Source: Thermoprotei archaeon (GTDB taxonomy: Archaea; Thermoproteota; Thermoprotei; Thermoproteales; B15-G16). Taken from it: 64,000 nt of DNA. The position numbers were made by a program, and so were the translations under genes. Within the stretch, counting starts at the first letter, position 1, and every line of letters begins with the position of its first letter. The DNA lies in contig QMRC01000001.1 in the NCBI GenBank assembly GCA_003649205.1, forward strand, positions 140,767 through 204,766, given 5' to 3'. Shown here in pieces: positions 10,383-20,117 of this stretch. The notes beneath the pieces were generated by a model. It worked only from the letters and a program-made list of their open reading frames with translations. It did no database searches and had not been told where the DNA came from.

Positions 10383-10685
10383 TGAGTATGGATTATGGAT
10401 GATGTTTATTTTTCATAATGATTCTTGCTACAATATTAATTTACTCTTTTCAACTGTTCTAGAACCTAGCTAGTTAGGTTACTAAAGTCTCTTATCTAAA
10501 AGATTACTTTCATTTGTGTTAAAGACCATACGAGGTAATTTAGCTAGACTCTACGTCGATAAGATTTAGTAGAGCTCCATTACAGATACAGATAAAGAAC
10601 TATCAGGTGTTTAGCTGTAAATGCACAGGCTAATGTCTATGTTAGTTTAGTCGTGTTATACCCTGAATAGAGTTCTTTAACATTT

Positions 10686-10930
10686 TTACCTGTAATTTTC
10701 ATCGACTGAATTCTTCAATCCTACAGTTATCTTTACACGCTCTCTGAGTTCTGGTTCATGAAGTATTGAAGCAGTAACCATATCCGCTCTGCTGCTTTTG
10801 CAGTCAATAACTCTATAGCTTTGATTTTGCTGGAATCTCTATTTCTTCAATCACACCTTCAACAAAATATCCTCATGATTGGTGGGCTTTTCTGTTCAAC
10901 ACCGCAAATAGTTAAAACTTGAATGATTTA
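10686..10930 (-). pseudogene. Decayed PTS IIB (UlaB/lactose-galactitol-like) gene
   Basis: Minus-strand translation IQVLTICGVEQKSPPIMRIFC*, then frame-shifted EGVIEEIEIPAKSKL and VIDCKSSRADMVTASILHEPELRERVKITVGLKNSVDENYR*; P-loop Cys plus ADxVxxS...VGLKN pattern of IIB domains. Confidence 0.55.
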
Positions 10931-11064
10931 GTGAGTTTGTAGGCGTATTTAGAGCATCATAAGCAACTTAAATTTAACTACTATATAAGGAGTGGAGAAG
11001 TAGGGGTTGCTATTGATTACTTACTATCGATTATATGTTAAGAACCTCTTAGTACTGGTCTAGT

Positions 11065-12230
11065 AGGTCTTTGAGTAGCCACATTATAAGGCTGCTTCTT
11101 TCCGACCTCCGGAGGGATTACCAAATATAGCTACTGCTTCGCTTAGGAAGAATAGCATCTTCATCAATAGCACTATTATTGTGAACCTTGTAAAGAAGAA
11201 TATTGCCATGAATATCAAGAATATAGTGAGTCCACTCACAAACTCTATGACTATAGTTACTGGTGTTCATGGGAAGACAACTGGACAGTCTAGTACTAGT
11301 TAGCTCTTGGTATGATTTTCATAGCTAAACCCCTGAAGGCTGGTATGACCTCAGCTATGAACATCTTAACTCTGGTTAGTAGTACAATGATTGATGTAGC
11401 GAAGTACACACCTTTCAGGGATGCCCATGTACTGGATTGAGTTACCTTGCAAGTCCCTACACTTTAGCTGGGTTTATGAAGTATCCTGTAATGGATGTCA
11501 TTACCATTATAAGTCCAAAGCCTTCAGAGAACTTAATTTCGTCTATACTTTCTTCTAGCTAGCTAACGTACTCACCTAGCATATAAGCTAGGTGAGCAGC
11601 GAGAGAACTAGTATTTCCATGAGTTATTTCATCTGTATTTATAATGGTTCTCATAACTCTGTTTAGGTATGCTGGCTGAATACTTTAGTACAGTGTTATG
11701 ACTATGAACCCTATAGCTACCAACTGCTATGGAGGAATATTTGGGCCTATAGTTAGTTTGGTAATGTTACTACTACAGTTAGTGAGACTCACCGCACTAA
11801 GTGACCTGTTGAGTAAACGAATTTCATGGGTGTGAATTTGGCAGTGAATAGACGAATTATGAATCCTAAGTCATTATTATAGCTGTGTAGCTTCTGTACT
11901 TAGCTATTAAATCGCTTATAAGCTAACATAGTCAAGTGGGTATTTAGGAGTTAAACCTGCAACGCTACCTAATAGATTCTGGAGGTTTTTCTGGAAATTT
12001 ATTAGCTCTTGAACGAATAATGTTGCTCTAGTAGTTGTTATTCCTACTCCTCCATTACTTTGGATGTACTGATGATAGCATTGCTAAAAGGTTTTCTGAA
12101 TCATAAACCTAGTGAAACCTACTAGACCTAGCAGTATTATCGGTTGACCAATACTATGTTTCTAGCTATCCAGACGAGTACATCAAGCACTTCTAGATTC
12201 TTCTCTCAGAAATTTTCCTATATACAATTC
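11065..12230 (-). pseudogene. Decayed PTS IIC (UlaA/SgaT family) gene
   Basis: Minus-strand fragments in order: QPIILLGLVGFTRFMIQKTF; GGVGITTTRATLFVQELINFQKNLQNLLGSVAG; VAIGFIVITLY; NTDEITHGNTSSLAAHLAYMLGEYVS*LEESIDEIKFSEGFGLIM; VLLTRVKMFIAEVIPAFRGLAMKIIPRAN*; LVLDCPVVFP*TPVTIVIEF; FGNPSGGRKEAA; separated by stops and frameshifts. Confidence 0.78.
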
Positions 12231-12478
12231 CCTATGTGTGGTAATGATAGAATAGTAAGTTTCCATTTTAGTAAATAATGTTTAGTAAAGTGGGCTCGGG
12301 ATGTTAACCTGTAAGGAATTGCAAAACAGATTTAAAGGGTTTAAATTCTGTGTAGTTAGTATCTCACTATGCCGCTTGTACCTAAAGAGACCCTATAATG
12401 TAGGTGCTTTTAAACACAGTAGCAAGTGAAATAACGCAAAACACAAATAAACACAATTTCTTATACTCACACGGGCGA

Positions 12479-12569
12479 GCCGGGGTGGCCTAGCCTGGTC
12501 CATGGCGGCGGCCTGCTAAGCCGCTGGGGCAGTGGCCCCGCCCGGGTTCAAATCCCGGCCCCGGCGCCA
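12479..12569 (+). tRNA. tRNA-Ser (GCT), CCA encoded
   Basis: Acceptor gccgggg/ccccggc, anticodon stem gcggc/gccgc with loop ctgctaa, long variable arm, GGTTCAAATCC T-loop. Confidence 0.93.
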
Positions 12570-12599
12570 CTTCTACTAATTCCCTAAGTGTTACCTTCT

Positions 12600-12968
12600 G
12601 TAAACTTTGGTGGTGCGGTGGAGGTATTCCTTGGGGTGTAGAGGCCTATAGCTGGTTTTCAGAGGACTTACGATCCTGTAATTGGTGATACTCATAGCTT
12701 ACTACTTGAGTATGGGTACTCTACACTATTTAGGGTACTTAGTTGATTAGTTGATCTCTTTTCGTGAATGAAAGAGGATGTGTCCAGGATTGGTTATGTT
12801 CTTTTTCACGGGCTTTCTCATGATGTAGAGGATGTGTTGTGTATGGTGTTCTGAGGAGAGTTTATTGAGGGTTACGTGAAGTAGGTTCTTGAGTCTAGTG
12901 TCTGTAGGTCTGATGTGAAGTTTTGAGGTGTTGTAACTAGGTCAATGGTTCATGGTGGAGAGTAGTAC
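12600..12968 (+). pseudogene. Decayed reading frame, unknown family
   Basis: One frame gives protein-like text with several stops: GGAVEVFLGV*RPIAGFQRTYDPVIGDTHSLLLEYGYSTLFRVLS*LVDLFS*MKEDVSRIGYVLFHGLSHDVEDVLCMVF*GEFIEGYVK*VLESSVCRSDVKF*GVVTRSMVHGGE*. Confidence 0.4.
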
Positions 12969-13376
12969 ATGCCTTGTGAACGATATATTGACTGGCTGGA
13001 TGAAGCTCTCGATGATTATGGTACTGCTGAGGATCTCTTTCGGCTAGGTAGGTACAGTAAGACCTGTTTCTTCTGTCATCAAGCATGTGAAAAAGCTCTC
13101 AAGGCTTTACTAATCAAGAGAGCTGGTCGCTATGTACCGATACATAGTGTTGCTGAGTTACTTAGGATTGCTGCTTCGATCACTAATGTACCTAGTGAGT
13201 TAGTTAGAAAGGGTGATGTCTTGGATCGATTCTACATACCTACCAGGTACCCTAATGCATGGCCTTCAGGTGCACCCTACAAGCACTACACTAGGGAGGA
13301 TGCTGAGTTAGCTCTTAGATATGCAAGGGAGGTGCTCGAGTTTGTTAAGAGAGAGATTGAGAGAGATTCTAGCTAG
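12969..13376 (+). CDS. HEPN domain protein
   Basis: WLDEALDDYGTAEDLFRLGRYSKTCFFCHQACEKALKALLI; coupled to a nucleotidyltransferase. Confidence 0.87.
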   Translation: MPCERYIDWLDEALDDYGTAEDLFRLGRYSKTCFFCHQACEKALKALLIKRAGRYVPIHSVAELLRIAASITNVPSELVRKGDVLDRFYIPTRYPNAWPSGAPYKHYTREDAELALRYAREVLEFVKREIERDSS

Positions 13377-13725
13377 AGTGAGTTCTCTCGATCTTCTTGA
13401 CGACTTGGTGAAAGTTCTGGAGGACTTAGTGAGGAGCTATAGACCTCTCTCTATCATTATTGCTGGTTCTCTTGCGAGAGGGGACTTCATTAGGGGGTTG
13501 AGTGATATTGATGTTCTAGTTATTGTTGGGTACTCTGTTGATAAGTTTAGTAGATTTCTGTTGAGAGCTGTTGATGAGGTTGATGTTGAGATTACGGTGT
13601 TTAGTCTTGAGGAGGTTATTGAGTGTATTGAGAGAGGTAATGAGTTTGTGATTGATGCTCTTGTACGTGGTTGTGAAGTATATGGTAATCTACGGGGTGT
13701 ACTGCTTAGATATGTCAAGCGTTAA
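13321..13725 (+). CDS. Minimal nucleotidyltransferase (MNT), partner of HEPN
   Basis: IIIAGSLARGDFIRGLSDIDVLVIV (GSxxRGD...SDID motif); true start probably downstream of 13321. Confidence 0.85.
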   Translation: MQGRCSSLLRERLREILARVSSLDLLDDLVKVLEDLVRSYRPLSIIIAGSLARGDFIRGLSDIDVLVIVGYSVDKFSRFLLRAVDEVDVEITVFSLEEVIECIERGNEFVIDALVRGCEVYGNLRGVLLRYVKR

Positions 13726-13738
13726 TTGTTAAATAGTC

Positions 13739-14998
13739 TTGATCCTGTTTCAGTTTTGGGTGATTTGTATTGACATCTACCATAGTATTCACTTAACGTG
13801 TATCAATTGTGGTGAAGTGTTTCCTCCAAATGCTGTTTTGTATACTTGTCCTCGTTGTGGTTCTCTTCTTGAGGTAAGGTATGAGTTGAGAGTAGGTGTT
13901 TCATGGTCTATCTTTAGGTCAAGGCCTTTCACTATGTGGAGATATCGTGAGTTGATTCCTGTTGATACAAGGTACGTGGTTTCTCTTGGTGAAGGTGGTA
14001 CACCACTGTACAGAGCTGAGAAGTTAGCTAGGTGGGTTGGTGTTAAGCGTCTTTACTTGAAGTTTGAGGGTGCTAATCCGACAGGTTCGTTTAAGGATAG
14101 AGGTGTTTGTGTTGGTATTGCGAAAGCTCTGGAGTGTGGTGCTAGGGTTGTTGCCTGTGCTTCAACGGGTAATACTGCTGCTTCTGTCGCTGCGTATTCA
14201 GCGAGAGCTGGAGTGAAATGTGTTCTCTTCTTACCTGAAGGTAAGGTTGCTCCTGGTAAGTTATTTCAAGCACTTCTCCATGGAGCTACAGTAATCGAGC
14301 TGAATTGCAACTTTGATGAAGCACTGAGGTTAGTGCTTAAGCTATGTGGGCGAGGTTGCATGTACTTACTGAACTCAGTTAATCCATGGAGGTTAGAGGG
14401 TCAGAAGTCTATTGCGTATGAGATAGCTGATGTCATTGGTGTTCCAGATTATGTCGTTGTCCCTGTGGGTAATGGTGGAAACATATCAGCTATATGGAAG
14501 GGCTTTCGTGAACTACATGACCTCGGTCTAGTAGGTGAATTACCTAGGATGATTGCTGCTCAAGCTACGGGCGCTGCACCTATCGTTAAGGCATTTAGGG
14601 CTGGTAAGGTAACGGTAGATCCTGTTAATGAGCCTGAGACTATAGCTACAGCCATTAGGATTGGAAATCCTGTCAATGCACCTAAAGCACTTAAAGCGCT
14701 TTACGAGTCTAGAGGACTTGCTGAAGCTGTTAGCGATTACGAGATATTGGAAGCGCAGGTAGCTATCGCTAGGTATGAGGGTATTGGTGTTGAGCCTGCT
14801 AGTGCTACCTCAGTTGCTGTATTGAGGAAGCTAGTTCATGAGGGAGTACTTGAACCTGATGCAACATATGTATGTGTTCTCACAGGACATGCACTTAAGG
14901 ATCCTTCGGTAGTAGATTACCTCAGTAAATGGGTTGAAAGGTATCGGTGTGGTGTAGGTGATATTCACTACATTCTTGAAACCGTGCTGAGGAAGTGA
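13739..14998 (+). CDS. thrC: Threonine synthase
   Basis: Zn-ribbon-like N-term CINCGEVF..CPRCG, EGANPTGSFKDRG PLP-Lys motif, VPVGNGGN. Confidence 0.9.
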   Translation: MILFQFWVICIDIYHSIHLTCINCGEVFPPNAVLYTCPRCGSLLEVRYELRVGVSWSIFRSRPFTMWRYRELIPVDTRYVVSLGEGGTPLYRAEKLARWVGVKRLYLKFEGANPTGSFKDRGVCVGIAKALECGARVVACASTGNTAASVAAYSARAGVKCVLFLPEGKVAPGKLFQALLHGATVIELNCNFDEALRLVLKLCGRGCMYLLNSVNPWRLEGQKSIAYEIADVIGVPDYVVVPVGNGGNISAIWKGFRELHDLGLVGELPRMIAAQATGAAPIVKAFRAGKVTVDPVNEPETIATAIRIGNPVNAPKALKALYESRGLAEAVSDYEILEAQVAIARYEGIGVEPASATSVAVLRKLVHEGVLEPDATYVCVLTGHALKDPSVVDYLSKWVERYRCGVGDIHYILETVLRK

Positions 14999-14999
14999 T

Positions 15000-15488
15000 T
15001 TAGAATGGTACTCTACTTCTCCATGAGACAATACCTGTTATCGTGAAGTAGAGTGAGAAGAAGATAACGTAGTTCCTCAGATACGGTACCTCCACGTATG
15101 GTTCTACGACGTACATACTACCAATGACTAGCGTAGCTATGGTAGTACTCACAACTATCTGAATTAGGCTTCTTAACTGTAATAACCTTAGCCTGGTAAC
15201 GTAGTAGAGAGATGTTATGGATGATGCTATGTTGTATGAGATAACGTAGCTAGGTAACAGTACAGTAACTGCCATAAGTACTGTGAAGTCAAGTATGGCT
15301 CTACACCCAAGTATTGTTGAGAGAATTACTGGTACCAATATCATAGCTCCGAGGAGTGGCGCATTCTTAGTGAGAATGTCATTATTCCTGAGTACCTCTC
15401 GATTTGACTTACTGGTAGGGTTCAGGTTCACTAGTATGGATGTACAGAGAGCAAGTACATTCAGTAGTAGGTGGTCAAGTAGATTCAC
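15000..15488 (-). CDS. Hypothetical membrane protein
   Basis: 162 aa, several hydrophobic segments. Confidence 0.5.
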   Translation of the reverse strand: MNLLDHLLLNVLALCTSILVNLNPTSKSNREVLRNNDILTKNAPLLGAMILVPVILSTILGCRAILDFTVLMAVTVLLPSYVISYNIASSITSLYYVTRLRLLQLRSLIQIVVSTTIATLVIGSMYVVEPYVEVPYLRNYVIFFSLYFTITGIVSWRSRVPF

Positions 15489-15581
15489 TAACTCAGTCCC
15501 CCTTTTCTGAACTGATCGTTATCACCAGACTTATATCTCTTAACCGATATCACCTAGGTAAAGAATACATGTGCTCTAGAT

Positions 15582-16091
15582 CTACCTAATGTACTTCTCT
15601 AAAGTTCTCGAGAAGACTTCTCTCAATTCATCTGGGTTAAGCGATATGTACTTACACAGTCTAGCTAAGCTCATAGCGTAGATCTCAAGTAGCTCAAGAA
15701 CTATCTTCTTTAATTCCTCAGGCTCGATACCCCTGATGGACTTTAACAGCAGCGCAACACTCTTACCGATGGGTGTTAATCTGTACCACTTAACCCAGAC
15801 GTACTTCTCACCCGTCTTAATCTTCTCAATGCCCTCCTCGAGAATACCTTCCTCTACAAACATTCTGAGGTACCTAATTATCGTCTTATTCGAGTGGCCA
15901 CGTAACTTCCTGATTAAGTCCTTCTGGTATGTCTTGTCGTGCATATCCATGTTCAGCAGTATGTCGATAGCTACTTTCGACCTGAAGATCGTTGAAAGTA
16001 CGTTAATCCAGTACTCTCTCCTACACGGTAGCAACAATATTACTGGCCAGTACTTTAGCTCCTGCTCTCTCTCGGTAAGCACTCTCCTCAC
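15582..16091 (-). CDS. wHTH transcriptional regulator
   Basis: DKTYQKDLIRKLRGHSNKTIIRYLRMFVEEGILEE helix-turn-helix-like; divergent from ECF genes. Confidence 0.65.
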   Translation of the reverse strand: MRRVLTEREQELKYWPVILLLPCRREYWINVLSTIFRSKVAIDILLNMDMHDKTYQKDLIRKLRGHSNKTIIRYLRMFVEEGILEEGIEKIKTGEKYVWVKWYRLTPIGKSVALLLKSIRGIEPEELKKIVLELLEIYAMSLARLCKYISLNPDELREVFSRTLEKYIR

Positions 16092-16198
16092 CCTATCAAT
16101 ACACTCTCGGTAGGTGGGTGTAGTAAAGTGTAGCCCTTACGCCTTTGGAATTTGCTCTTAGTAATTAGCTTATCATGGTAACGTTTATATGACGGAGT

Positions 16199-16231
16199 TT
16201 CCCTCTGTACACTGGAGTGTTGTTTAGGGAA
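16199..16231. promoter_or_regulatory. Nested inverted repeat ttccct-n4-acact-gg-agtgt-n5-agggaa in the divergent promoter
   Basis: Arms read from sequence; about 15 bp downstream of TATA-like tttatat. Confidence 0.5.
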
Positions 16232-16241
16232 GTGTATCTTC

Positions 16242-17009
16242 ATGGGTAGCTGGTGTGAGTACAAAAGACCATTTACGCTAAAGGTCGCATTGATTGCTGT
16301 GTTTGCTGCTTTCTTCTACGCAATTCTCTGGCTTCCAGGAATTCCAGCTATCGGTATTCCAGGTCTCAAAATTCAGTGGACTGCATCAATGGCTTCTGTC
16401 ATAGCTATGTTACTAGGACCTGGTCTTGCACCGATCGCTGTTCTCATAGGTTCTGTACTCAAGACACTGTACCCTCTAACTCCCTTCGGTATACCATTCA
16501 TGTTCTGTCCAGTTCTTAATGCTATCTGTGTCTCCTTGATGTTGAGAGCAAGGAGTTTCTACCTCGCTTACCTAGTACCGCAACTGTACTTCATCACAAT
16601 GCTGGTGCTCACATACTTGACACCAGTATTCTACGGATACCTCTACCCATACTACGTAGTTGGGCTTGCAGATGTGATAGCAGCTACAGCTCTTGTACTA
16701 CCAGCTTACTTACTTAGTCGTGGAGTATTCACTACTACATCGTTGAAAACTGCTATTGGACTCTTCTTAGTTATGTTCATAGGTACTGAGGCGGATATTG
16801 TGCTAGGTGACTTTGCATTCTGTCTACCGATTGTACACCGTACACTCTTTGGAATTCCAACGGAAGCAGCTAGAATGGCATTTCTTGCTAAGCCACTGTA
16901 CATAGCTATTGAGCACGTACTTAGAGCATTACTCGCTTACTTGGTAGCTATACCGTTGCTTAGTATAGTTCGTAAGAGTAGTAGGTTGAGGTATGTATTT
17001 GGTCTATAG
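16242..17009 (+). CDS. ECF transporter substrate-binding (S) component
   Basis: Multi-TM protein, first gene of an S-A-A-T operon; substrate not assignable. Confidence 0.7.
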   Translation: MGSWCEYKRPFTLKVALIAVFAAFFYAILWLPGIPAIGIPGLKIQWTASMASVIAMLLGPGLAPIAVLIGSVLKTLYPLTPFGIPFMFCPVLNAICVSLMLRARSFYLAYLVPQLYFITMLVLTYLTPVFYGYLYPYYVVGLADVIAATALVLPAYLLSRGVFTTTSLKTAIGLFLVMFIGTEADIVLGDFAFCLPIVHRTLFGIPTEAARMAFLAKPLYIAIEHVLRALLAYLVAIPLLSIVRKSSRLRYVFGL

Positions 17010-17026
17010 TTTGAAGTGATGTAGCT

Positions 17027-17884
17027 ATGTTGAGGAATAGGGATGTTGTCATTGAGTTTAGAGGTGTTTGGTATAGGTATCCACATAGTGATGACTACGC
17101 TCTCAAGGATATCAATTTGAGGATTTACCGTGGTGAATTTGTCGTTGTTGTTGGTCCTAGTGGTTGTGGTAAGTCAACTCTTGTTCGCTGTATCAATGGT
17201 CTGATACCGCACTACTATGGTGGTGAGTTGAGAGGTCAGGTAATTGTTTGCGGTTTAGATACTAGAGAGGTTACTGTTCAAGAGATTTCTAGGTACGTTG
17301 CAACAGTTCTTCAAAATCCTGAAGATATGTTGATCACTGATCTAGTTGAGGATGAGCTTGCTTTCACACTCGAGAACTTAGGTTACTCAGAATCTGAGAT
17401 TAAGGAGAGAATTAGGTGGGTTGCTAAGTTACTAGATATCGAGCACCTACTAAGGAGATCAACACTAGATCTCTCTTATGGTGAGATGCAGAAAGTCGCT
17501 TTCGCAACAGCTCTCATACTGAAGCCTAAGATTCTTCTACTCGATGAGTTTACTAGTAATCTCGATCCGTACTCAGCACAGTACTTCGCATCTATTGTAG
17601 ATGAGCTTAGACGTAAGGAGGGCACTACTGTCATCAATGTATGTCATAGGTTGGAGTACTTCCTCAAGTACTGTACGAGGTTAATTGTCATGAATTCAGG
17701 TAGAGTAGTAGCTGATGGTGATCCACGGACAGTACTTTACGATGTACTTGAGGATTACAATTACCCACCTTTAGTTTTCATCTTCAAGAACTTGAGGGAA
17801 CTCGTGAATCTTTATGGTAAACCAATTACTGTTGAGGAGGGTAGATTAGTTCTTGAGAAATTCCTCAAAAGAATTAGTAATTGA
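17027..17884 (+). CDS. ECF transporter ATPase (EcfA-like)
   Basis: GPSGCGKSTLVRCINGL, LSYGEMQKVAFATAL, LLLDEFTSNLDP. Confidence 0.9.
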   Translation: MLRNRDVVIEFRGVWYRYPHSDDYALKDINLRIYRGEFVVVVGPSGCGKSTLVRCINGLIPHYYGGELRGQVIVCGLDTREVTVQEISRYVATVLQNPEDMLITDLVEDELAFTLENLGYSESEIKERIRWVAKLLDIEHLLRRSTLDLSYGEMQKVAFATALILKPKILLLDEFTSNLDPYSAQYFASIVDELRRKEGTTVINVCHRLEYFLKYCTRLIVMNSGRVVADGDPRTVLYDVLEDYNYPPLVFIFKNLRELVNLYGKPITVEEGRLVLEKFLKRISN

Positions 17885-18698
17885 GGTTCGAGATCTCTGG
17901 TTTAGGTACTCTAGAGAGAGTCCTTGGGTACTTAGAGGTATTGATCTTGAGCTATATAGTGGTGAGATTGTTGCTATTGTCGGTAGGAATGGTTGTGGTA
18001 AAACTACCTTGATTAAGCACTTCAATGGTCTTCTCAAGCCATGTAGAGGTATTGTGAAGGTCTTAGGTATGGATACGAGGTATGTAAGTACGAGTGAGCT
18101 GTCTAAGTACGTTGGTATTGTATTTCAGAACCCGATTTATCAATTCTCGTGTTCAACAGTATTCGATGAAGTAGCTTTTGCACTTAGACTACGCAACTTA
18201 CCAAGTGATGTAGTTGAGAAGCTAGTTAACTCAGTTCTAAGTGAGTTAGGAATAGTTCATCTAGCTAATAGGTGCCCATATGATCTATCTCTTGGTGAGC
18301 AACGTCGTGTATCGATAGCGTCAGTACTCGTGTATAGACCTAAGGTTTTGGTACTTGATGAACCGACGACTGGTCTAGATTACAGGAGTAAGCTCTTTCT
18401 ACTGAACGTCATAAGGAGGGAGAGGGAGAGAGGTTGTTGCATTGTGCTCGTTACGCATGACATGGAGTTTCTCTGTGAGTTAAAACCTGATAGAGTAGTC
18501 TTGATGGATGATGGGAAGGTAATCTACGTTGGTGATCCTAGAGAGGTTATGTATAGTCCTGAATTACTTAGTAGATGCAATCTAGTACAACCTCAAGTAC
18601 CTGCGCTTTCCCGAGGATTGCTCTCAGCAAGGCCTCTATCAGCGAAGGAGTTCTTGAGTGAGTTCATGAAGATGAGGGATGTGAGTGGTACTCCGTAG
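17853..18698 (+). CDS. ECF transporter ATPase (second)
   Basis: GRNGCGKTTLIKHFNGLL, LSLGEQRRVSIASVL, LVLDEPTTGLD. Confidence 0.9.
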   Translation: MRNSSKELVIEVRDLWFRYSRESPWVLRGIDLELYSGEIVAIVGRNGCGKTTLIKHFNGLLKPCRGIVKVLGMDTRYVSTSELSKYVGIVFQNPIYQFSCSTVFDEVAFALRLRNLPSDVVEKLVNSVLSELGIVHLANRCPYDLSLGEQRRVSIASVLVYRPKVLVLDEPTTGLDYRSKLFLLNVIRRERERGCCIVLVTHDMEFLCELKPDRVVLMDDGKVIYVGDPREVMYSPELLSRCNLVQPQVPALSRGLLSARPLSAKEFLSEFMKMRDVSGTP

Positions 18699-19431
18699 AA
18701 GTTCAGTTACAACAGCTCTATTCTATAGACCTCGTGAAACAGTACTTCATAAACTCAATCCACTAACTAAGCTAGCAATGATACTGATCATAACAGCAGT
18801 CCTCTTCAACACAGATAACCCAATAAAGCTAGCTATTACACTTACTACGGTTCTCATACTCTTACACCTCGGTAAGGTACTGAGAAGCAGTCTAGTACTC
18901 ATGACAACACTACTACCGATGTTTGCGCTGCTCTTCACAGTGTGTGCACTATCGTGGATGTACGTAGCTGACAAACCACCAACAACAGCAATCACAATAG
19001 CGACACTCATAACTACGAGACTAGTCATATTGACCTTATCACTTCCAATACTCTACTCAACTACGAGACTGAGCGACATAGCTAGATCACTCCTACTACT
19101 CAAGATTCCCTTAAGCGCAGTACTCCCAATAATTCTAGCCTATAGATTCATACCGGTACTCCTAAGAGACCTAGCAACAGTGTACGAATCACAGATCTCT
19201 CGTGGATTAAGCTTTAGGACGAAGAACCCAGTGAAGATAATCAAGAACCTAGTTCCAGTAGCGATACCAGCAGTAATCGTAGCTACATTGAGGGCTATAG
19301 ACCTAGCTGAAGTCCTAGCACTAAGAGGTGTAGCACTCAAGAAAGTAAGATCTAGACCATCCATAACCCACTATGATGTACTACTGCTCGCAGTAGTAAT
19401 AGCAATAGCAACAATACCCTTCACCACCTAA
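18685..19431 (+). CDS. ECF transporter T component (EcfT-like)
   Basis: LHKLNPLTKLAMILIITAVLF N-term, SRGLSFRTKNPVK coupling motif. Confidence 0.85.
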   Translation: MVLRRSSVTTALFYRPRETVLHKLNPLTKLAMILIITAVLFNTDNPIKLAITLTTVLILLHLGKVLRSSLVLMTTLLPMFALLFTVCALSWMYVADKPPTTAITIATLITTRLVILTLSLPILYSTTRLSDIARSLLLLKIPLSAVLPIILAYRFIPVLLRDLATVYESQISRGLSFRTKNPVKIIKNLVPVAIPAVIVATLRAIDLAEVLALRGVALKKVRSRPSITHYDVLLLAVVIAIATIPFTT

Positions 19432-19490
19432 AATGAGAAACCTAAAAGTAGATACATTAAAAACCTAGAGAGAAGTACACAGTCGATAGA

Positions 19491-19578
19491 GCCGGGGTGC
19501 CCGAGCCAGGTCAAAGGGGGCGGATTCAGGGTCCGCTGGTGTAGGCCTGCGTGGGTTCAAATCCCACCCCCGGCACCA
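19491..19578 (+). tRNA. tRNA-Leu (CAG), CCA encoded
   Basis: Acceptor gccgggg/ccccggc, anticodon stem gcgga/tccgc with loop ttcaggg, long variable arm. Confidence 0.93.
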
Positions 19579-19583
19579 CAAAC

Positions 19584-20027
19584 CTAGCTCTCTAGCACCT
19601 CTATGTAGACTCTAACTCTCTTACCTATCAACCTAGCTGGAACCTGTACCTCAATAACAGCTCTTCTCCTAGTTTGTTTCTGCTGTTGCTGCTTCTTGGT
19701 CTTTCTCTGTGGTTTCTTCTCCTTAACAACAACTTCCTTAGGCCCAATTCTCTCAACTACCTTTGGTGATGTCTTAGCTACAACTTGTTCAATTGCACCG
19801 ATACCCCACTTCGTTAGTGAGTATATTGCATTAGCTACTTCAGGTACCTCCGAGGGGAGAAATATTGAACCGCACTTAGGACATCTAACCTCACGTAGGT
19901 CAACTAACTCCATACCCTGGTACTCAGCCTTTATACCGTATACGTACCTCAATTCGAATCTACCATCAAATACAACAATAACTTCACTCCAATCAGCTCC
20001 ACATCTAGGGCACTTACCGTAGCTCAA
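19584..20027 (-). CDS. Zinc-ribbon protein of unknown function
   Basis: CPRCGADW...CPKCGSIF, Lys/Gln-rich linker KKQQQQKQ. Confidence 0.55.
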   Translation of the reverse strand: MSYGKCPRCGADWSEVIVVFDGRFELRYVYGIKAEYQGMELVDLREVRCPKCGSIFLPSEVPEVANAIYSLTKWGIGAIEQVVAKTSPKVVERIGPKEVVVKEKKPQRKTKKQQQQKQTRRRAVIEVQVPARLIGKRVRVYIEVLES

Positions 20028-20117
20028 GTCTGATCACCGTATTGAGAAACCATGATTTACTTATAAGGTTGTTCACCTCTGTGGTTCTAGGGTTACTGTA
20101 CTTAGAGGTGAGAGTAC

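Noticed and set aside
10383-10685. Possible IIA (UlaC) relic between HPr and IIB relics
   Set aside because: Both strands translated; no convincing IIA motif found
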